Part shown: one piece after another, positions 16,184 to 25,767 of the stretch
Position numbering within the stretch: the first letter of the stretch is position 1
How the letters are laid out: the number at the start of each line of letters is the position of its first letter
DNA from: Micromonospora kangleipakensis
Lineage (GTDB): Bacteria > Actinomycetota > Actinomycetes > Mycobacteriales > Micromonosporaceae
NCBI RefSeq assembly: GCF_004217615.1
Contig: NZ_SHLD01000001.1
Location: 4,278,001-4,342,000 of the forward strand
Reading direction: 5' to 3'
Length of the DNA: 64,000 nucleotides
The notes under the pieces: model-generated
Told to the model about the DNA's origin: nothing
Seen by the model: the letters and a program-made list of their open reading frames with translations, nothing else
Databases searched by the model: none
Program-made: the position numbers and the translations under genes

Positions 16184-17524
16184 ATGACCGGGTTGCGTAC
16201 CGACCTGTACGAGCTGCGGATGGCGGCCAGCTACCTGCGCCGTGACATGGTGGAAGCCGCCACGTTCAGCCTCTTCGTCCGCCGGCTGCCGCCCCGGCGC
16301 GGCTTCCTGGTGGCCGCCGGGCTGGCCGAGGCGCTGGCGTTCCTGGAGACCTTCTCCTTCGACGACGACGAGTTGGGCTACCTGCGCGACGTCGTCGGTC
16401 TCGACCAGCCGACCGTCGCGGCGCTCGCCGGGCTGCGCTTCACCGGGGACGTCCGGGCCGTGCCGGAGGGACGCGTGGTCTTCGCCGACGAGCCGCTGGT
16501 GGAGGTGACCGCGCCGATCGCCGAGGCGCAGCTGGTGGAGACCGGCGTGCTGAACCTGATCACCTTCCACACCACGGTGGCCAGCAAGGCCGCCCGCTGC
16601 CGGCTCGCCGCCGGGGACGCGGAGCTGGTCGACTTCGCCTTCCGCCGTACGCACGGGCTCGAGGCGGGGGCGGGGGTGGCGCGGGCGTCGGCCATCGCCG
16701 GCTTCGCCGCCACCAGCGACGTCGAGGCCGCCCGACGCTACGGCCTGCGACCGTCCGGGACGATGGCCCACTCGTACGTCGAGGCGTTTCCCGACGAGCG
16801 GGCCGCGTTCCGCGCGTTCGCCGCCGACTTTCCCGCCAACCCGATCTTCCTCGTCGACACCTACGACACGCCCGCCGGCGTACGGGCCGCCGTCGACGTC
16901 ATCACCGAGCTCGGGGTGACCGGGCCGCTCGGTGTCCGGCTCGACTCGGGCGATCTGGCCGACCTGGCCGAGCAGACCCGCGCGATCCTGGACGGCGCCG
17001 GGCTCACCCAGGCGAAGATCGTGGCCAGCGGCAGCCTCGACGAGGACCTCATCGCGGCCCTCGTCGCACAGGGCGCACCGATCGACGCCTACGGCGTCGG
17101 CACCCGGATGGGCGTCTCCTTCGACGCCCCGTCCCTGGACAGCGCCTACAAACTCGTCGCCTTCGGCGACCGGCCGGTGCTCAAGCTGTCGCCCGGCAAG
17201 GCCACCCTGCCCGGCCCCAAGCAGGTCTTCCGTGACCCCACCGGGGCGAGCGGCGACGTGGTCGGGCTGCGCGACGAACCGCCACCGGCGGGCCGCGAGC
17301 CGTTGCTCGTGCCGGTTATGCGCGGCGGAGTTCGCGTCGAGGCCGCCGATCCGGCCGGTGAGGTGCAGGCCGCGCGCCGCCGGTTCGACGCGGACCTCGC
17401 CTGGCTGCCCGAGGCGGCGCGCCGGCTGGCCGACCCGACCCCGCTCACCGCGACGGTCAGTCCCGGCCTCACCGAGCTGCGGGACCGGGTGACCGCGCAG
17501 GTGGGGCGGGCCGGCGCGTACTGA
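16184..17524 (+). CDS. pncB: nicotinate phosphoribosyltransferase
   Basis: This 446-residue enzyme of the NAD salvage pathway converts nicotinate and PRPP to nicotinate mononucleotide. Family landmarks are the N-terminal LRTDLYELRMAASYLRR, DFAFRRTHGLEAG (with the His that is phosphorylated in characterised enzymes), GTMAHSYVEAFPDE, GVRLDSGDLADL, IVASGSLDE and DAYGVGTRMG. ATG 16184 has GGTGGAGG upstream. The 183 bp before it hold nothing recognisable. Confidence 0.93.
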   Translation: MTGLRTDLYELRMAASYLRRDMVEAATFSLFVRRLPPRRGFLVAAGLAEALAFLETFSFDDDELGYLRDVVGLDQPTVAALAGLRFTGDVRAVPEGRVVFADEPLVEVTAPIAEAQLVETGVLNLITFHTTVASKAARCRLAAGDAELVDFAFRRTHGLEAGAGVARASAIAGFAATSDVEAARRYGLRPSGTMAHSYVEAFPDERAAFRAFAADFPANPIFLVDTYDTPAGVRAAVDVITELGVTGPLGVRLDSGDLADLAEQTRAILDGAGLTQAKIVASGSLDEDLIAALVAQGAPIDAYGVGTRMGVSFDAPSLDSAYKLVAFGDRPVLKLSPGKATLPGPKQVFRDPTGASGDVVGLRDEPPPAGREPLLVPVMRGGVRVEAADPAGEVQAARRRFDADLAWLPEAARRLADPTPLTATVSPGLTELRDRVTAQVGRAGAY

Positions 17525-17606
17525 TCAGGCGGCAGGTGCGACCCGAGGCAGCAGCCGAACCGTGGCGTGGCCCCCGCCAACCCCGACCAGGCCGTAGGTT
17601 GACGCC

Positions 17607-19205
17607 ATGACCGCCGCGGTGGATGTGTTGATCGTCGGTGCCGGCCCGACCGGCCTGGCGTTGGCCGCGCAACTCGCCGCGGACGGCGTCCGGCCACGCC
17701 TGATCGACCGCAGCCTCGACCGGGTCCACGAGTCGCGCGCCCTGGCGATCCAGCCGCGCAGCCTGGAGGTGCTGGCGCGGTTCGGCGTCACCGACCAGCT
17801 CATCGCCGAGGGCAACCCGGCGGTGCGGCTGCACCTGCACGTCCGGAACCGGGTGCTGACCCTGCCGATGTTCGACCTGGGCCTGGCCGACACCGCCTAC
17901 CCGCACCTGCTGTTCCTGTCCCAGGCCGAGACCGAACGGGTCCTCGCCGAACACGTGCGGGCCTCGGGCGTGACCGTCGAGCGCGGCGTGGAGCTGGTCG
18001 ACCTGCGCAGCACTACCGACCAGGTGACCTGCCAGCTGCGCCACCGCGACGGCCGGGAGGAGACGGTCGGCGCCCGGTACGTGGTCGGCTGCGACGGCGC
18101 GCACAGCGCCGTTCGCCGCGACGCCGGGATCGCCTTCGAGGGCAGCTCCTACCCGCAGACGTTCGTGCTGGCCGACGTCGAGGCCGACGGTCCCGCCACC
18201 GGGGCGGCGCACGCGTTCCTCTCCGATACCGGGATGCTGCTCTTCTTCCCGCTCGGCCGGCCGGCCAGCTGGCGGCTGCTGGTGATGCGACCACCGGCCG
18301 ACCCCACCCCACCGGACGCGACGGTGACCCTCGACCAGGTGCAGACGCTCGCCGACGGGTACACCGGCGGGACCGTGCGGCTGCACGACCCGGTGTGGAT
18401 GACCAACTTCAAGCTGCACCACCGCGCCGCCCGGCACTACCGGGCCGGGCGGATCCTGCTGGCCGGCGACGCCGCGCACATCCACAGCCCCGTCGGGGCC
18501 CAGGGGATGAACACCGGCATCCAGGACGCGATCAACCTCGGCTGGAAGCTCGCCCACACCCTCCGCGGCGGCGCGGCCGGGCTGCTGGACACCTACGAAC
18601 CCGAACGCGCCCCGATCGGGCGGATGGTGCTGCGCTTCACCGACCGGGCCTTCACCATCGCCACCTCCACCAACCCGCTCGTCCGCTTCGCCCGTACCCG
18701 CCTCGCCCCCGCCGTCATCCCGCTGGCAGCGCGGGCCCGGGCCGGCCGGGCGTTCGCCTTTCGCACGGTCGCCGAGCTCGACATCCGGTACCGGCGCAGC
18801 CCCCTGTCGGTGGAGGGGCCGCGCCCGCCCCGGCGCGGGCCCCGGGCCGGCGACCGGCTGCCCGACGGGCCTGTGGTGCGCGACGGGCGATCCGCGACAT
18901 TGCACCAGGTCACCGGCCCGCCGGGCTGGCACCTGCTGCTGTGCGGGCCGGGTCGGGCCTGGGCCGCCGAACGGGTCGAGCAGCTGTGCCGAGGCCGGGG
19001 TCTCACGGTCCACCGCCTCGGCCTCGGCGACGAGCCCGGCACCCTGCACGACCCGGATGGCCGCGCCCTGCACCGGCTCGGCCTTGGCGCCGACGCCGCC
19101 GCGCTGTACCTGGTCCGACCGGACGGCCACATCGGTTTCCGATCCGGCGCCGAGGGCTGGACCGCGCTGGTCGGCTACCTCGACCGGTGGCTCCCACCCT
19201 CCTGA
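17607..19205 (+). CDS. FAD-dependent aromatic monooxygenase (PheA/TfdB-like)
   Basis: This 532-residue class A flavin monooxygenase would hydroxylate an aromatic substrate using NAD(P)H and O2. It shows the Rossmann motif VLIVGAGPTGLALAAQLAAD, the conserved CDGAHSAVRRDAGI, and LLAGDAAHIHSPVGAQGMNT followed by GIQDAINLGWKLA. A thioredoxin-like C-terminal domain of the phenol-hydroxylase type runs from about residue 410 (GDRLPDG, LLLCGPGRAW). Similar proteins serve antibiotic or rifampicin hydroxylation as well as catabolism. The downstream MerR regulator could control it, but transcription direction and spacing do not prove this. Confidence 0.88.
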   Translation: MTAAVDVLIVGAGPTGLALAAQLAADGVRPRLIDRSLDRVHESRALAIQPRSLEVLARFGVTDQLIAEGNPAVRLHLHVRNRVLTLPMFDLGLADTAYPHLLFLSQAETERVLAEHVRASGVTVERGVELVDLRSTTDQVTCQLRHRDGREETVGARYVVGCDGAHSAVRRDAGIAFEGSSYPQTFVLADVEADGPATGAAHAFLSDTGMLLFFPLGRPASWRLLVMRPPADPTPPDATVTLDQVQTLADGYTGGTVRLHDPVWMTNFKLHHRAARHYRAGRILLAGDAAHIHSPVGAQGMNTGIQDAINLGWKLAHTLRGGAAGLLDTYEPERAPIGRMVLRFTDRAFTIATSTNPLVRFARTRLAPAVIPLAARARAGRAFAFRTVAELDIRYRRSPLSVEGPRPPRRGPRAGDRLPDGPVVRDGRSATLHQVTGPPGWHLLLCGPGRAWAAERVEQLCRGRGLTVHRLGLGDEPGTLHDPDGRALHRLGLGADAAALYLVRPDGHIGFRSGAEGWTALVGYLDRWLPPS

Positions 19206-19269
19206 ACAGCCCGTACCCTCAGCGGCGGCGCGGAGGCCACCGACCGGACCCGGCAGAACCGGACGGGTT

Positions 19270-19292
19270 GCGTCTCCGGTAGGGGGAGGCGC
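19270..19292. promoter_or_regulatory. imperfect dyad before the MerR-type regulator gene
   Basis: GCGTCTCC (19270-19277) and GGAGGCGC (19285-19292) are 7/8 inverted, separated by 7 bp, ending 12 bp before the regulator ATG. MerR-family proteins bind such dyads between -35 and -10 boxes. It could be the autoregulatory operator, but GC-rich dyads are common in this genome. Confidence 0.3.
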
Positions 19293-19304
19293 GAGGGTGG
19301 GGGC

Positions 19305-20243
19305 ATGAACGGCGACACGCTCTACTCGATCGGTGAGCTGGCCCGGCGGACCGGGCTGACGGTCAAGGCCATCCGCTTCTACTCCGACCGCGGGATCGTG
19401 CCGCCGACCGGCCGCAGCCCGGCCGGGTACCGCCGCTACGACCTCGACGCCCTCGCCCGCCTGGAGCTCGTGCGGACCCTGCGCGACCTGGGACTGGACC
19501 TGACCACCATCCGGAAGGTCGTGGACCGGGAGATCTCGCTCGCCGAGGTCGCCGCGGCGCACGCCGAGGCGCTCGCGGTGCAGATCCGCACGCTGCGGCT
19601 GCGGCGTGCGGTGCTGACGGCGGTGGCCAGGCGCGGGTCGACCCCCGAGGAGATGGATCTCATGCACCAGCTGGCCAAGCTCTCCGAGGAGGAGCGCCGA
19701 CGTCTCGTCGGCGAGTTCCTCGACACCGTCTTCGGCGGCCTGGACGCCGACGCCGGATTCGTGGGGATCAGGCGCTCGATGACCCCCGAACTGCCCGACG
19801 ACCCCGGGGCCGAGCAGGTCGAGGCGTGGGTCGAGCTGGCCGAACTGTCCCAGGACCCGGATTTCCGCGCGCGCATGCGACGGATGGCCGAGCAGCACGC
19901 GGCCGAGCGCGCCCGGGGCGACGGCCCGGTCGTGCGCCGCGACGCCGCCGCGCTGGTCCGTGACCTGGTCGGCCCCGCCCTGGTGGCCGGCCTCGATCCG
20001 GCCTCGCCCGAGGCCGATCCGGTCGTCGCGGCGGTCACGGCGCGGTACGCGCAGCTCTCCGGTCGTCCCGACGACGTCGACGTGCGGCGCCGGCTGACGA
20101 CCCTGCTGGAGACCGCGAACGACCCGCGCCGGGAGCGGTACCTCCAACTGCTCTCGGTGATCAACGGCTGGACGGCCCCGGAGAGTCTGGCGCCGGCGCT
20201 CGACTGGTTCATCCGGGCCCTGCGCGCCCGGATTCCGCGGTAG
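19305..20243 (+). CDS. MerR family transcriptional regulator
   Basis: The 312-residue product starts with the MerR winged helix: LYSIGELARRTGLTVKAIRF, YSDRGIVPPTGRSPAGYRRY, then a dimerisation helix (LAEVAAAHAEALAVQIRTLR). The C-terminal ~200 residues form a large helical ligand-binding or effector domain with no recognised motif. No metal-binding Cys is seen, so a drug or organic ligand is likelier than a metal. It lies 99 bp after the monooxygenase gene on the same strand. Confidence 0.9.
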   Translation: MNGDTLYSIGELARRTGLTVKAIRFYSDRGIVPPTGRSPAGYRRYDLDALARLELVRTLRDLGLDLTTIRKVVDREISLAEVAAAHAEALAVQIRTLRLRRAVLTAVARRGSTPEEMDLMHQLAKLSEEERRRLVGEFLDTVFGGLDADAGFVGIRRSMTPELPDDPGAEQVEAWVELAELSQDPDFRARMRRMAEQHAAERARGDGPVVRRDAAALVRDLVGPALVAGLDPASPEADPVVAAVTARYAQLSGRPDDVDVRRRLTTLLETANDPRRERYLQLLSVINGWTAPESLAPALDWFIRALRARIPR

Positions 20244-20277
20244 CGCCGTGAGCGGGCCGGCCACCCGCCTGCCCGGG

Positions 20278-20784
20278 TCAGACCCCGCGGGCGCGGGGCC
20301 GGCCGGTGGACCGGCGCGACAGCGAACTCGGCGCGTTGACGCCCGCCTCGTCGCTCACGCTGACCCCGAGCCGCTCGACCAGTTCACCACCGAGCCAACC
20401 GGTCACCCCGGCGAGCAGGATCCCCGCGAAGCTGCAGATCAACGCCAGCGCGTTCGGATCCCAGTTGTCGGCGGCGCGCCGCAGCAGCCAGCTCACCGCG
20501 AACAGCAGCAGGACCACCACGTTGCCCAGACCGTGCGCCGCGCCGACCCGCTTGGCCCGCGTACCGCTGGGGATGGCCCGCCAGTCGATCAGGCCGAACA
20601 CCGCGGCGATCAGGCCGCCGACGATGCCGGCGCCGATCGTGTACGCGGCGGAGATCTGGAAACCCGGCCGGTCGGTGATCAGGTACAGGATGTCGAAGAT
20701 CACCGAGGTGGCGAGCAGGCCCAGCGGGAACACGATCAGAATGGGGTGGATCCCGTGGCCCATGGCCTTCGCGCGACTTTCCAT
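20278..20784 (-). CDS. DUF2231 family membrane protein
   Basis: This 168-residue protein has four membrane helices: HPILIVFPLGLLATSVIFDI, AAYTIGAGIVGGLIAAVFGL, NVVVLLLFAVSWLL and LALICSFAGILLAGVTGWLG. HGIHPILIVFPLGL near the N-terminus and LGGELVERLGVSV near the end are the DUF2231 hallmarks. The tail is Arg-rich. Function is unknown. ATG 20784 has AGGAG upstream. It converges on the MerR gene 34 bp away. Confidence 0.85.
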   Translation of the reverse strand: MESRAKAMGHGIHPILIVFPLGLLATSVIFDILYLITDRPGFQISAAYTIGAGIVGGLIAAVFGLIDWRAIPSGTRAKRVGAAHGLGNVVVLLLFAVSWLLRRAADNWDPNALALICSFAGILLAGVTGWLGGELVERLGVSVSDEAGVNAPSSLSRRSTGRPRARGV

Positions 20785-20876
20785 GGCAGCACTCCTGTCT
20801 CCCCCCAGGTGCCGCCGGATTCCCCGTCCCGGCGGCACTACACCTGCGGGTGATGCCGACGTCCCGCCCGGGCCGG

Positions 20877-23027
20877 TCAGCGCCGGTGGCGGGTGGCGAA
20901 CGCCTGCAGCGTCGGGCGGCGGACCACCGCCACCCGATCCCCGCGCGCGCTGATCGACGTCCGCCCGCCGCGGCGGCGCCGCACCGTCAGGTCGACGGTG
21001 GCCCCACCGACCTGCACACCCTCCAACCTGAGGTCGGGCAGCCACTCGGGCAGGTGCGGATCCACGAAGATCGTCCGCAGCGACGCGGCCGGGCGCAGCG
21101 CCAGCAGCGCCTGCACCAGCGCGATGATCGAACTGGCCGACCAGGCCTGCGGGGAGCACGAGTTCGGGTACACGCCGGGGTGCGGGTGGGCGGCGTCGCG
21201 GGGCAGGCCGCTGAGCACCTCGGGCAGGCGGTGCTCCTCGAACAGCGCCGCCGCGGCGAACATCCCCTCGGCGAGCCGGTGCAGGTGCGGCCAGCAGCCG
21301 TACCGGGCCAGCCCGAGGCCGATCGTGCCCGCCTCCACCGGCCAGACGCTGCCCCGGTGGTAGCTGAACGGGTTGTACGCCGGATGCTCGGCCGACAGCG
21401 TCCGCACCCCCCAGCCGCTGAACATGTCCGGCGCGAGCAGCCGGCCGGCGACCACCGGGGCGACCCGCGTCGGCACGATGCCGGTGGCGAGCAGGTGCCC
21501 GTCGTTGGAGTTGACCGAGCGGACCGGGCGCTTGTCCGGCCCGAGCGCCATCGCGTAGCAGCCCCGCTCGGGCAGCCAGTACGCGCGGTGGAAGCGGCAG
21601 CGCAGGGCGTGGGCCCGGGCCAGCAGGGCGGCGCCCCGGGCGGGGTGACCGGCCGCGGTGAACACCACGGCGCCGTGCCGCAGCGCGGCGTACCAGTAGG
21701 CCTGGAGCTCGCTGGTCGCGATCGGGTTGGGCACCACCCGCCCGTGCTCGTCGACGATGGCGGTGTCGGAGTCCTTCCACCCCTGGTTCTTCAGCCCCGC
21801 CCGAGAGCGGCAGTGGTACTCGAGGAAGCCGTCCCGGTCGATGTCGCCGTACCGCTCGATCCAGGCCAGGGCGCGCCGCGCCGTCGGCAGCAGCTCCCGT
21901 ACGGTGCGCAGGTCACCGGTCCAGGCGAGGTACTGCCCGAGGAAGACCAGGAAGTCCGGCGCGGTCGACCAGTCGCCGTAGTAGCCGGCGAACGGGTCCA
22001 GCCCCAGCACGGAGACCGGTCCCCGGCGGGCCTCGTGCAGCGGCTTGCCGGGCTCCTCGTCCCGCCAGTCGTCGATCCGCCGCCCGAGGTGGCGGGCGTT
22101 GAGCCGGAGGCTGTCGGCCAGCATCGTCGGCCCGGCCAGCAGCGCCTGCCAGGACGCGGTCATCGTGTCCCGCCCGAAGATCTCCTGGTAGATCGGCAGC
22201 CCCGCGATCGGCGCGGTCGGGCCGGCCGGCTCCCCGAGCGGCAGCACCGACAGGTCCTCCACCGCGCACCGCCAGGCGGCCGTGACGTCGAAGTTGCTGC
22301 TGCTCAGCCGGGTCAGCTCACCGGCGAGCCGGGCGCGCGCCGCCCCGGCGGCGTCGGCCGGCTCGGTGAACGTCGCCGGCGGCGCGACTAGCCGCTCCCC
22401 GTCGAAGACCGGCTCCACCACCACGTCCAGCCGGACGGTGCCGCGCGGCGGCACCACGACCTCGACGGCGAAGGCGCCGTCGGCGTACCGGACGGGGACG
22501 CCGTCGGCGCGGACCCGGACGGCCACCGCGCGGTCGATGTCGTCGCGCAGGTAGCTCAGCCGCAGCTCCCCGGTCGCGGCGTCCCAGCTCGTGCCGACGC
22601 CGCCGACCTGCAGCCGGCGGCCCTGCTCCGCCTCGCCGGTGTCCGCGAAGTCGGCGCCGAGGCGGAGCTCCACCGCCATCCGCAGCGGCTGCGGGGCGTA
22701 GCTGGCCACGGTGAGCCGGGTACGCAGCCCGTCGCCGACGAACCGCTCCGTCAGCAGGTACGCCGCCCGCGACGGCAGCGTCTCACCGTCGCCCAGCTCG
22801 GCGTAGGAGAGCTGGGCGTGTCCCTGCACGTTCGCCGTGCTGAACGGGACCGGCTCGCGGCCGTCGACAATGATCCGTTCGACGCTGAGCACCCGGGTGT
22901 TGCGGGCGAAGAAGCCCTGCGGGTCGGTGCCGGTGATCCGGCCCCGCACGTCGGTGACCAGCGTGCTCCACCCGCTCGCCACGTACAGCAGGTCGGGCCG
23001 CACCCGCAGGTTACGGACCCTGGTCAT
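20877..23027 (-). CDS. glycogen-debranching-like amylo-alpha-1,6-glucosidase family protein
   Basis: This 716-residue protein belongs to the group with an N-terminal beta domain (about 1-230; DPQGFFARNTRVLSVERI) and an (alpha/alpha)6 glucosidase-like domain. Core motifs are LPIYQEIFGRDTMTASWQAL, WRDEEPGKPLHEARRG, KNQGWKDSDTAIVDEHGR and MFSGWGVRTLSAEHPAYNPF followed by YHRGSVWPVEAG. The substrate is likely an alpha-glucan or a glucosylated compound; this subgroup is poorly characterised. Two further members are at 40519 and 43492, closer to each other than to this one. ATG 23027 has no strong ribosome site. Confidence 0.82.
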   Translation of the reverse strand: MTRVRNLRVRPDLLYVASGWSTLVTDVRGRITGTDPQGFFARNTRVLSVERIIVDGREPVPFSTANVQGHAQLSYAELGDGETLPSRAAYLLTERFVGDGLRTRLTVASYAPQPLRMAVELRLGADFADTGEAEQGRRLQVGGVGTSWDAATGELRLSYLRDDIDRAVAVRVRADGVPVRYADGAFAVEVVVPPRGTVRLDVVVEPVFDGERLVAPPATFTEPADAAGAARARLAGELTRLSSSNFDVTAAWRCAVEDLSVLPLGEPAGPTAPIAGLPIYQEIFGRDTMTASWQALLAGPTMLADSLRLNARHLGRRIDDWRDEEPGKPLHEARRGPVSVLGLDPFAGYYGDWSTAPDFLVFLGQYLAWTGDLRTVRELLPTARRALAWIERYGDIDRDGFLEYHCRSRAGLKNQGWKDSDTAIVDEHGRVVPNPIATSELQAYWYAALRHGAVVFTAAGHPARGAALLARAHALRCRFHRAYWLPERGCYAMALGPDKRPVRSVNSNDGHLLATGIVPTRVAPVVAGRLLAPDMFSGWGVRTLSAEHPAYNPFSYHRGSVWPVEAGTIGLGLARYGCWPHLHRLAEGMFAAAALFEEHRLPEVLSGLPRDAAHPHPGVYPNSCSPQAWSASSIIALVQALLALRPAASLRTIFVDPHLPEWLPDLRLEGVQVGGATVDLTVRRRRGGRTSISARGDRVAVVRRPTLQAFATRHRR

Positions 23028-23104
23028 CGCGCACGCGGCCGTCGGTCACCCCGCGCCGGTACCCCTTTGCCGCGCCGGTACACCCGGATCGTGGGGGTCG
23101 CCCG

Positions 23105-23851
23105 TCAGGGCTCGGTGCGGGCCCGGGCGCGGACGAGCAGCTCGAGGGCGATCGCGATCGCCACCGCCTCCACCGCCAGCAGGGAAAGCAGGATCAGCAG
23201 CTGGGTCGCCCCGGCCTGGATCGGCCCCGCCCCGCCGAGCAGCACCCCGACGAACGCCCCCGGCAGGGTGACCAGCCCGACCGTGCGGGTCTGGTCCAGC
23301 GCCGGGATCAGGGCCTGCCCGGCGGCCGGCCGGCAGATCTCCAGCGCGGCGTCGCGGGGGAGCAGCCCCAGGGCCAGTCCCGCCTCGTACTCGCCGTGCC
23401 GGGTGCGCAGCTCGTCCAGGGTCCGCCGGCCCGCCAGGCTCGTCGCGGTCATCGCGCCGCCGATCAGGATGCCCGCCGTCGGCAGCACCACCAGCGGCGT
23501 CGCGGGCAGCGCCCGGCTGGCCAGCAGTACGCCGAGACTCGGCGCCACCCCGGCCGCGATCGCCAGCGGGGCGACCCGGGCCGGGCAGCCGGCCCCGATC
23601 CGCCGGCGCGCGGTGACGCTGGCGACCGCGTACATGAGGAGGATGAACGCGCCGGTGCTCCACCACTGGCGCAGCACGGCGACGATGACCAGGGAGACGA
23701 CGCCGAGCTGGACGGTGGCCCGGGCGGCGGCGCCCAGGATCGCGCGGGCCCGGCCCAGGCCGCTCAGCCGGAGCACCGCGGCGCCCGCGAGGGTGAGCCC
23801 GAGCAGGGCGGCGACCAGCGCCGGTCCGATCGGTACCGCGCCGCCGGTCAT
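23105..23851 (-). CDS. FetB/YbbM family (UPF0014) ABC permease
   Basis: This 248-residue inner membrane protein has about seven helices. The family includes Escherichia coli FetB, linked to iron export and oxidative-stress resistance. Diagnostic segments are AAARATVQLGVVSLVIVAVL, PTAGILIGGAMTATSLAG, LALGLLPRDAALEICRPAAG and TVGLVTLPGAFVGVLLGGAG. No adjacent FetA-like ATPase gene is present, so the partner must be elsewhere. Confidence 0.85.
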   Translation of the reverse strand: MTGGAVPIGPALVAALLGLTLAGAAVLRLSGLGRARAILGAAARATVQLGVVSLVIVAVLRQWWSTGAFILLMYAVASVTARRRIGAGCPARVAPLAIAAGVAPSLGVLLASRALPATPLVVLPTAGILIGGAMTATSLAGRRTLDELRTRHGEYEAGLALGLLPRDAALEICRPAAGQALIPALDQTRTVGLVTLPGAFVGVLLGGAGPIQAGATQLLILLSLLAVEAVAIAIALELLVRARARTEP

Positions 23852-23994
23852 CGCCGCCCCGCGGACCGGGCCAACCGCTCGTCCCTGATGTCCTCCGCGC
23901 CGGTCACCTGCGGATCTTATGCGCGCCGCCCCGGACCCGGGCCGGATCGGGCGCCGGCCGGCCGCCGGGAGGCGCCGGGTTCCGGGACGAAGGT

Positions 23995-25077
23995 CTACGG
24001 CAGCGCGAGTACCGCCAGATGACCCAGATGATCCGACGCCCAGCGGCCGTCGGGGGTCTGCCGCTCCGTGCCGAAGACCTCACTCGCCACCGGTACGACC
24101 ACGCCACGGACCATGACCATGTCGATCCGGTGCTCGACGTCGTCGGCCGGCTGGGTCAGGTCGTCGCCCAGCCCCGCGGTGTATCCGGGCTCGCCGGGGT
24201 GCAGGATCGGCCAGGTGTCGACGAGTCCGCCGGCCACCAGGGTGAAGTAGGCGATCCGGTTGTTCGGATCGGGCAGCTCGGGACCGGTGTTGAGATCCCC
24301 GACGAGGATCACCCGGCCGGGTACGTTCAGCGGGCCCCGGAGCAGCTCCTGCGCCTGCAGCACCCGGACGCCGGGGTGGAAGGCCTCCAGGTGGGTGTTG
24401 ACGAACCGGAACGCCCGGGTGCCGAGCACCGCGTCCACCGCCGTCCAACCGCGCGTGCTCGTGGCGGTGCCACCGGTGGCCGCGAGCGGGAACACCAGGT
24501 TCTGGACGAAGTTCCCCGATGACGTGTCGGTCACCTTCACCCGGCCGCCGTGGCGGACCAGGACGACGTCGCGCATGGTGAGCCGGACATCCACGTTGTA
24601 CGGCGCGCCGGCCGGGGCTTCCAGATCCGCCTCGTCCTGCACCACGGCGACGTCGTACGGGTGACCGGACGCGGCCAGTTCGGCCGTCAGCAGCGCCAGA
24701 TAGTCGTACCGGACCTCGGTGGCCGGGGCCGGGTCACCGATCCGCCCGGTACGCCAGAGCGCCACCTCCTGCAGGCCGACCAGGTCAGGCTTGCGCTCGC
24801 GGATCTCCTCGGCGAACAGCGCGGCCCGGGCGGGAAAGTCGACCAGGTCCACGTGGCCGAGCAGGGCCGAGTTCGCGGCCAGGAACGCCGGCAGCGTCGG
24901 CGCGCCGATCGACGGCGTGAGGTCCCCGCCCAGGTAGAGGTTGCGGGTCATCACGGCGACCTCGGGCCCGGCCTCCGCGTGCGCGGGCGGGGCGAGGAGC
25001 CCCAGGCTGGCCACCACGAGGGCGGCGGTGACCAGCCGGGTCAGTTGCCGGCGCTGCGTGCGTCTTCTGCCGTCCAT
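23995..25077 (-). CDS. secreted endonuclease/exonuclease/phosphatase (EEP) family protein
   Basis: This 360-residue exported hydrolase has a clear Sec signal peptide (basic MDGRRRTQRR, hydrophobic TAALVVASLGLLAPPAHA, cut after Ala-His-Ala). EEP motifs follow: VAVMTRNLYLGGDL, PDLVGLQEVALWRT (metal-binding Glu), FRFVNTHLEAF, ILVGDLNTGPELPDP, and RWASDHLGHLAVLALP with the terminal catalytic Asp-His. Members cleave phosphodiesters in nucleic acids or phospholipids; the substrate here is unknown. ATG 25077 has GGAGAGG upstream. Confidence 0.87.
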   Translation of the reverse strand: MDGRRRTQRRQLTRLVTAALVVASLGLLAPPAHAEAGPEVAVMTRNLYLGGDLTPSIGAPTLPAFLAANSALLGHVDLVDFPARAALFAEEIRERKPDLVGLQEVALWRTGRIGDPAPATEVRYDYLALLTAELAASGHPYDVAVVQDEADLEAPAGAPYNVDVRLTMRDVVLVRHGGRVKVTDTSSGNFVQNLVFPLAATGGTATSTRGWTAVDAVLGTRAFRFVNTHLEAFHPGVRVLQAQELLRGPLNVPGRVILVGDLNTGPELPDPNNRIAYFTLVAGGLVDTWPILHPGEPGYTAGLGDDLTQPADDVEHRIDMVMVRGVVVPVASEVFGTERQTPDGRWASDHLGHLAVLALP

Positions 25078-25191
25078 GCCTCTGGTCCTCTCCGGCGGGG
25101 TCCGCTTCGGCGGGAAGCCTGCGTACGGTAACGCCGGGAGGGCCACTGTGGATACCGCCGTTCGGGCGACCTCTCCCCTGGTCGCAGCGGA

Positions 25192-25605
25192 TCAGGACTG
25201 GGGCTGACTGATGTTGACCAGCCAGCCGATGCCGAACCGGTCGACGCACATGCCGAACTCGTCGCCCCACATCTGCTTCTCCAGGGGCATCTGCACCGTG
25301 CCGCCGCCGGACAGCTGCTCCCAGTAACCCCGCAGCTCGTCGGCGTCGTCCCCGCTCAGGCTGATCGCGATGTTGTTTCCGACGGTGCGCTCCATCCCGG
25401 GTGGGGTGTCGGAGGCCATCAGCGTGAACCCGCGGTCGGTCTCGAGCATCGCGTGCATGACCCGGTCGGCGAGGGCGGGATCTGGGTTTCCGAACTCGCC
25501 GAAGGTGTTCAGCGTCAAGGTGCCGCCGAACACCCGCTGGTAGAACTCCATCGCCTGCCGGGCATCGTCGGTGAAGCTGATGTACGGGTTGAGACGAGAC
25601 GTCAC
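25192..25605 (-). CDS. VOC/PhnB-like (glyoxalase superfamily) protein
   Basis: The 137-residue product starts MTSRLNPYISFTDDARQAME. The segments FYQRVFGGTLTLNTFGEFGN, DRGFTLMASDTPPGM, LRGYWEQLSGGGTVQMPLEK and the ending FGMCVDRFGIGWLVNIS are typical of the PhnB/YfdJ subgroup. GTG 25605 is chosen because GAGGAGGAT precedes it. These proteins are widespread and their function is not established. Confidence 0.87.
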   Translation of the reverse strand: MTSRLNPYISFTDDARQAMEFYQRVFGGTLTLNTFGEFGNPDPALADRVMHAMLETDRGFTLMASDTPPGMERTVGNNIAISLSGDDADELRGYWEQLSGGGTVQMPLEKQMWGDEFGMCVDRFGIGWLVNISQPQS

Positions 25606-25716
25606 AGCATCCTCCTCGGTCCTGATCAGGCTCATCGTGGCAGAGCGGCCGAGGGTGAACAACGAGACTCGCGGATCGCAACCGAATCAGGTCGGGGCGG
25701 CGGCGCGCCGAACGGC

Positions 25717-25750
25717 GCGGTGGGGGCGGCGCCGTTGCCGCCCCCACCGC
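25717..25750. terminator. strong hairpin downstream of the amidase gene
   Basis: A 14-bp perfect inverted repeat (25717-25730 with 25737-25750; core GGGGGCGGC/GCCGCCCCC) has a 6-nt loop. It lies 18 bp after the amidase stop and before the next leftward gene, the place for a transcription terminator. No T-run follows. Confidence 0.6.
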
Positions 25751-25767
25751 ACCCCGCCGGTGCGCCG

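Noticed and set aside
17469..20264. A 931-codon minus-strand frame
   Set aside because: It is antisense to the FAD monooxygenase and MerR genes, whose family motifs are clear.
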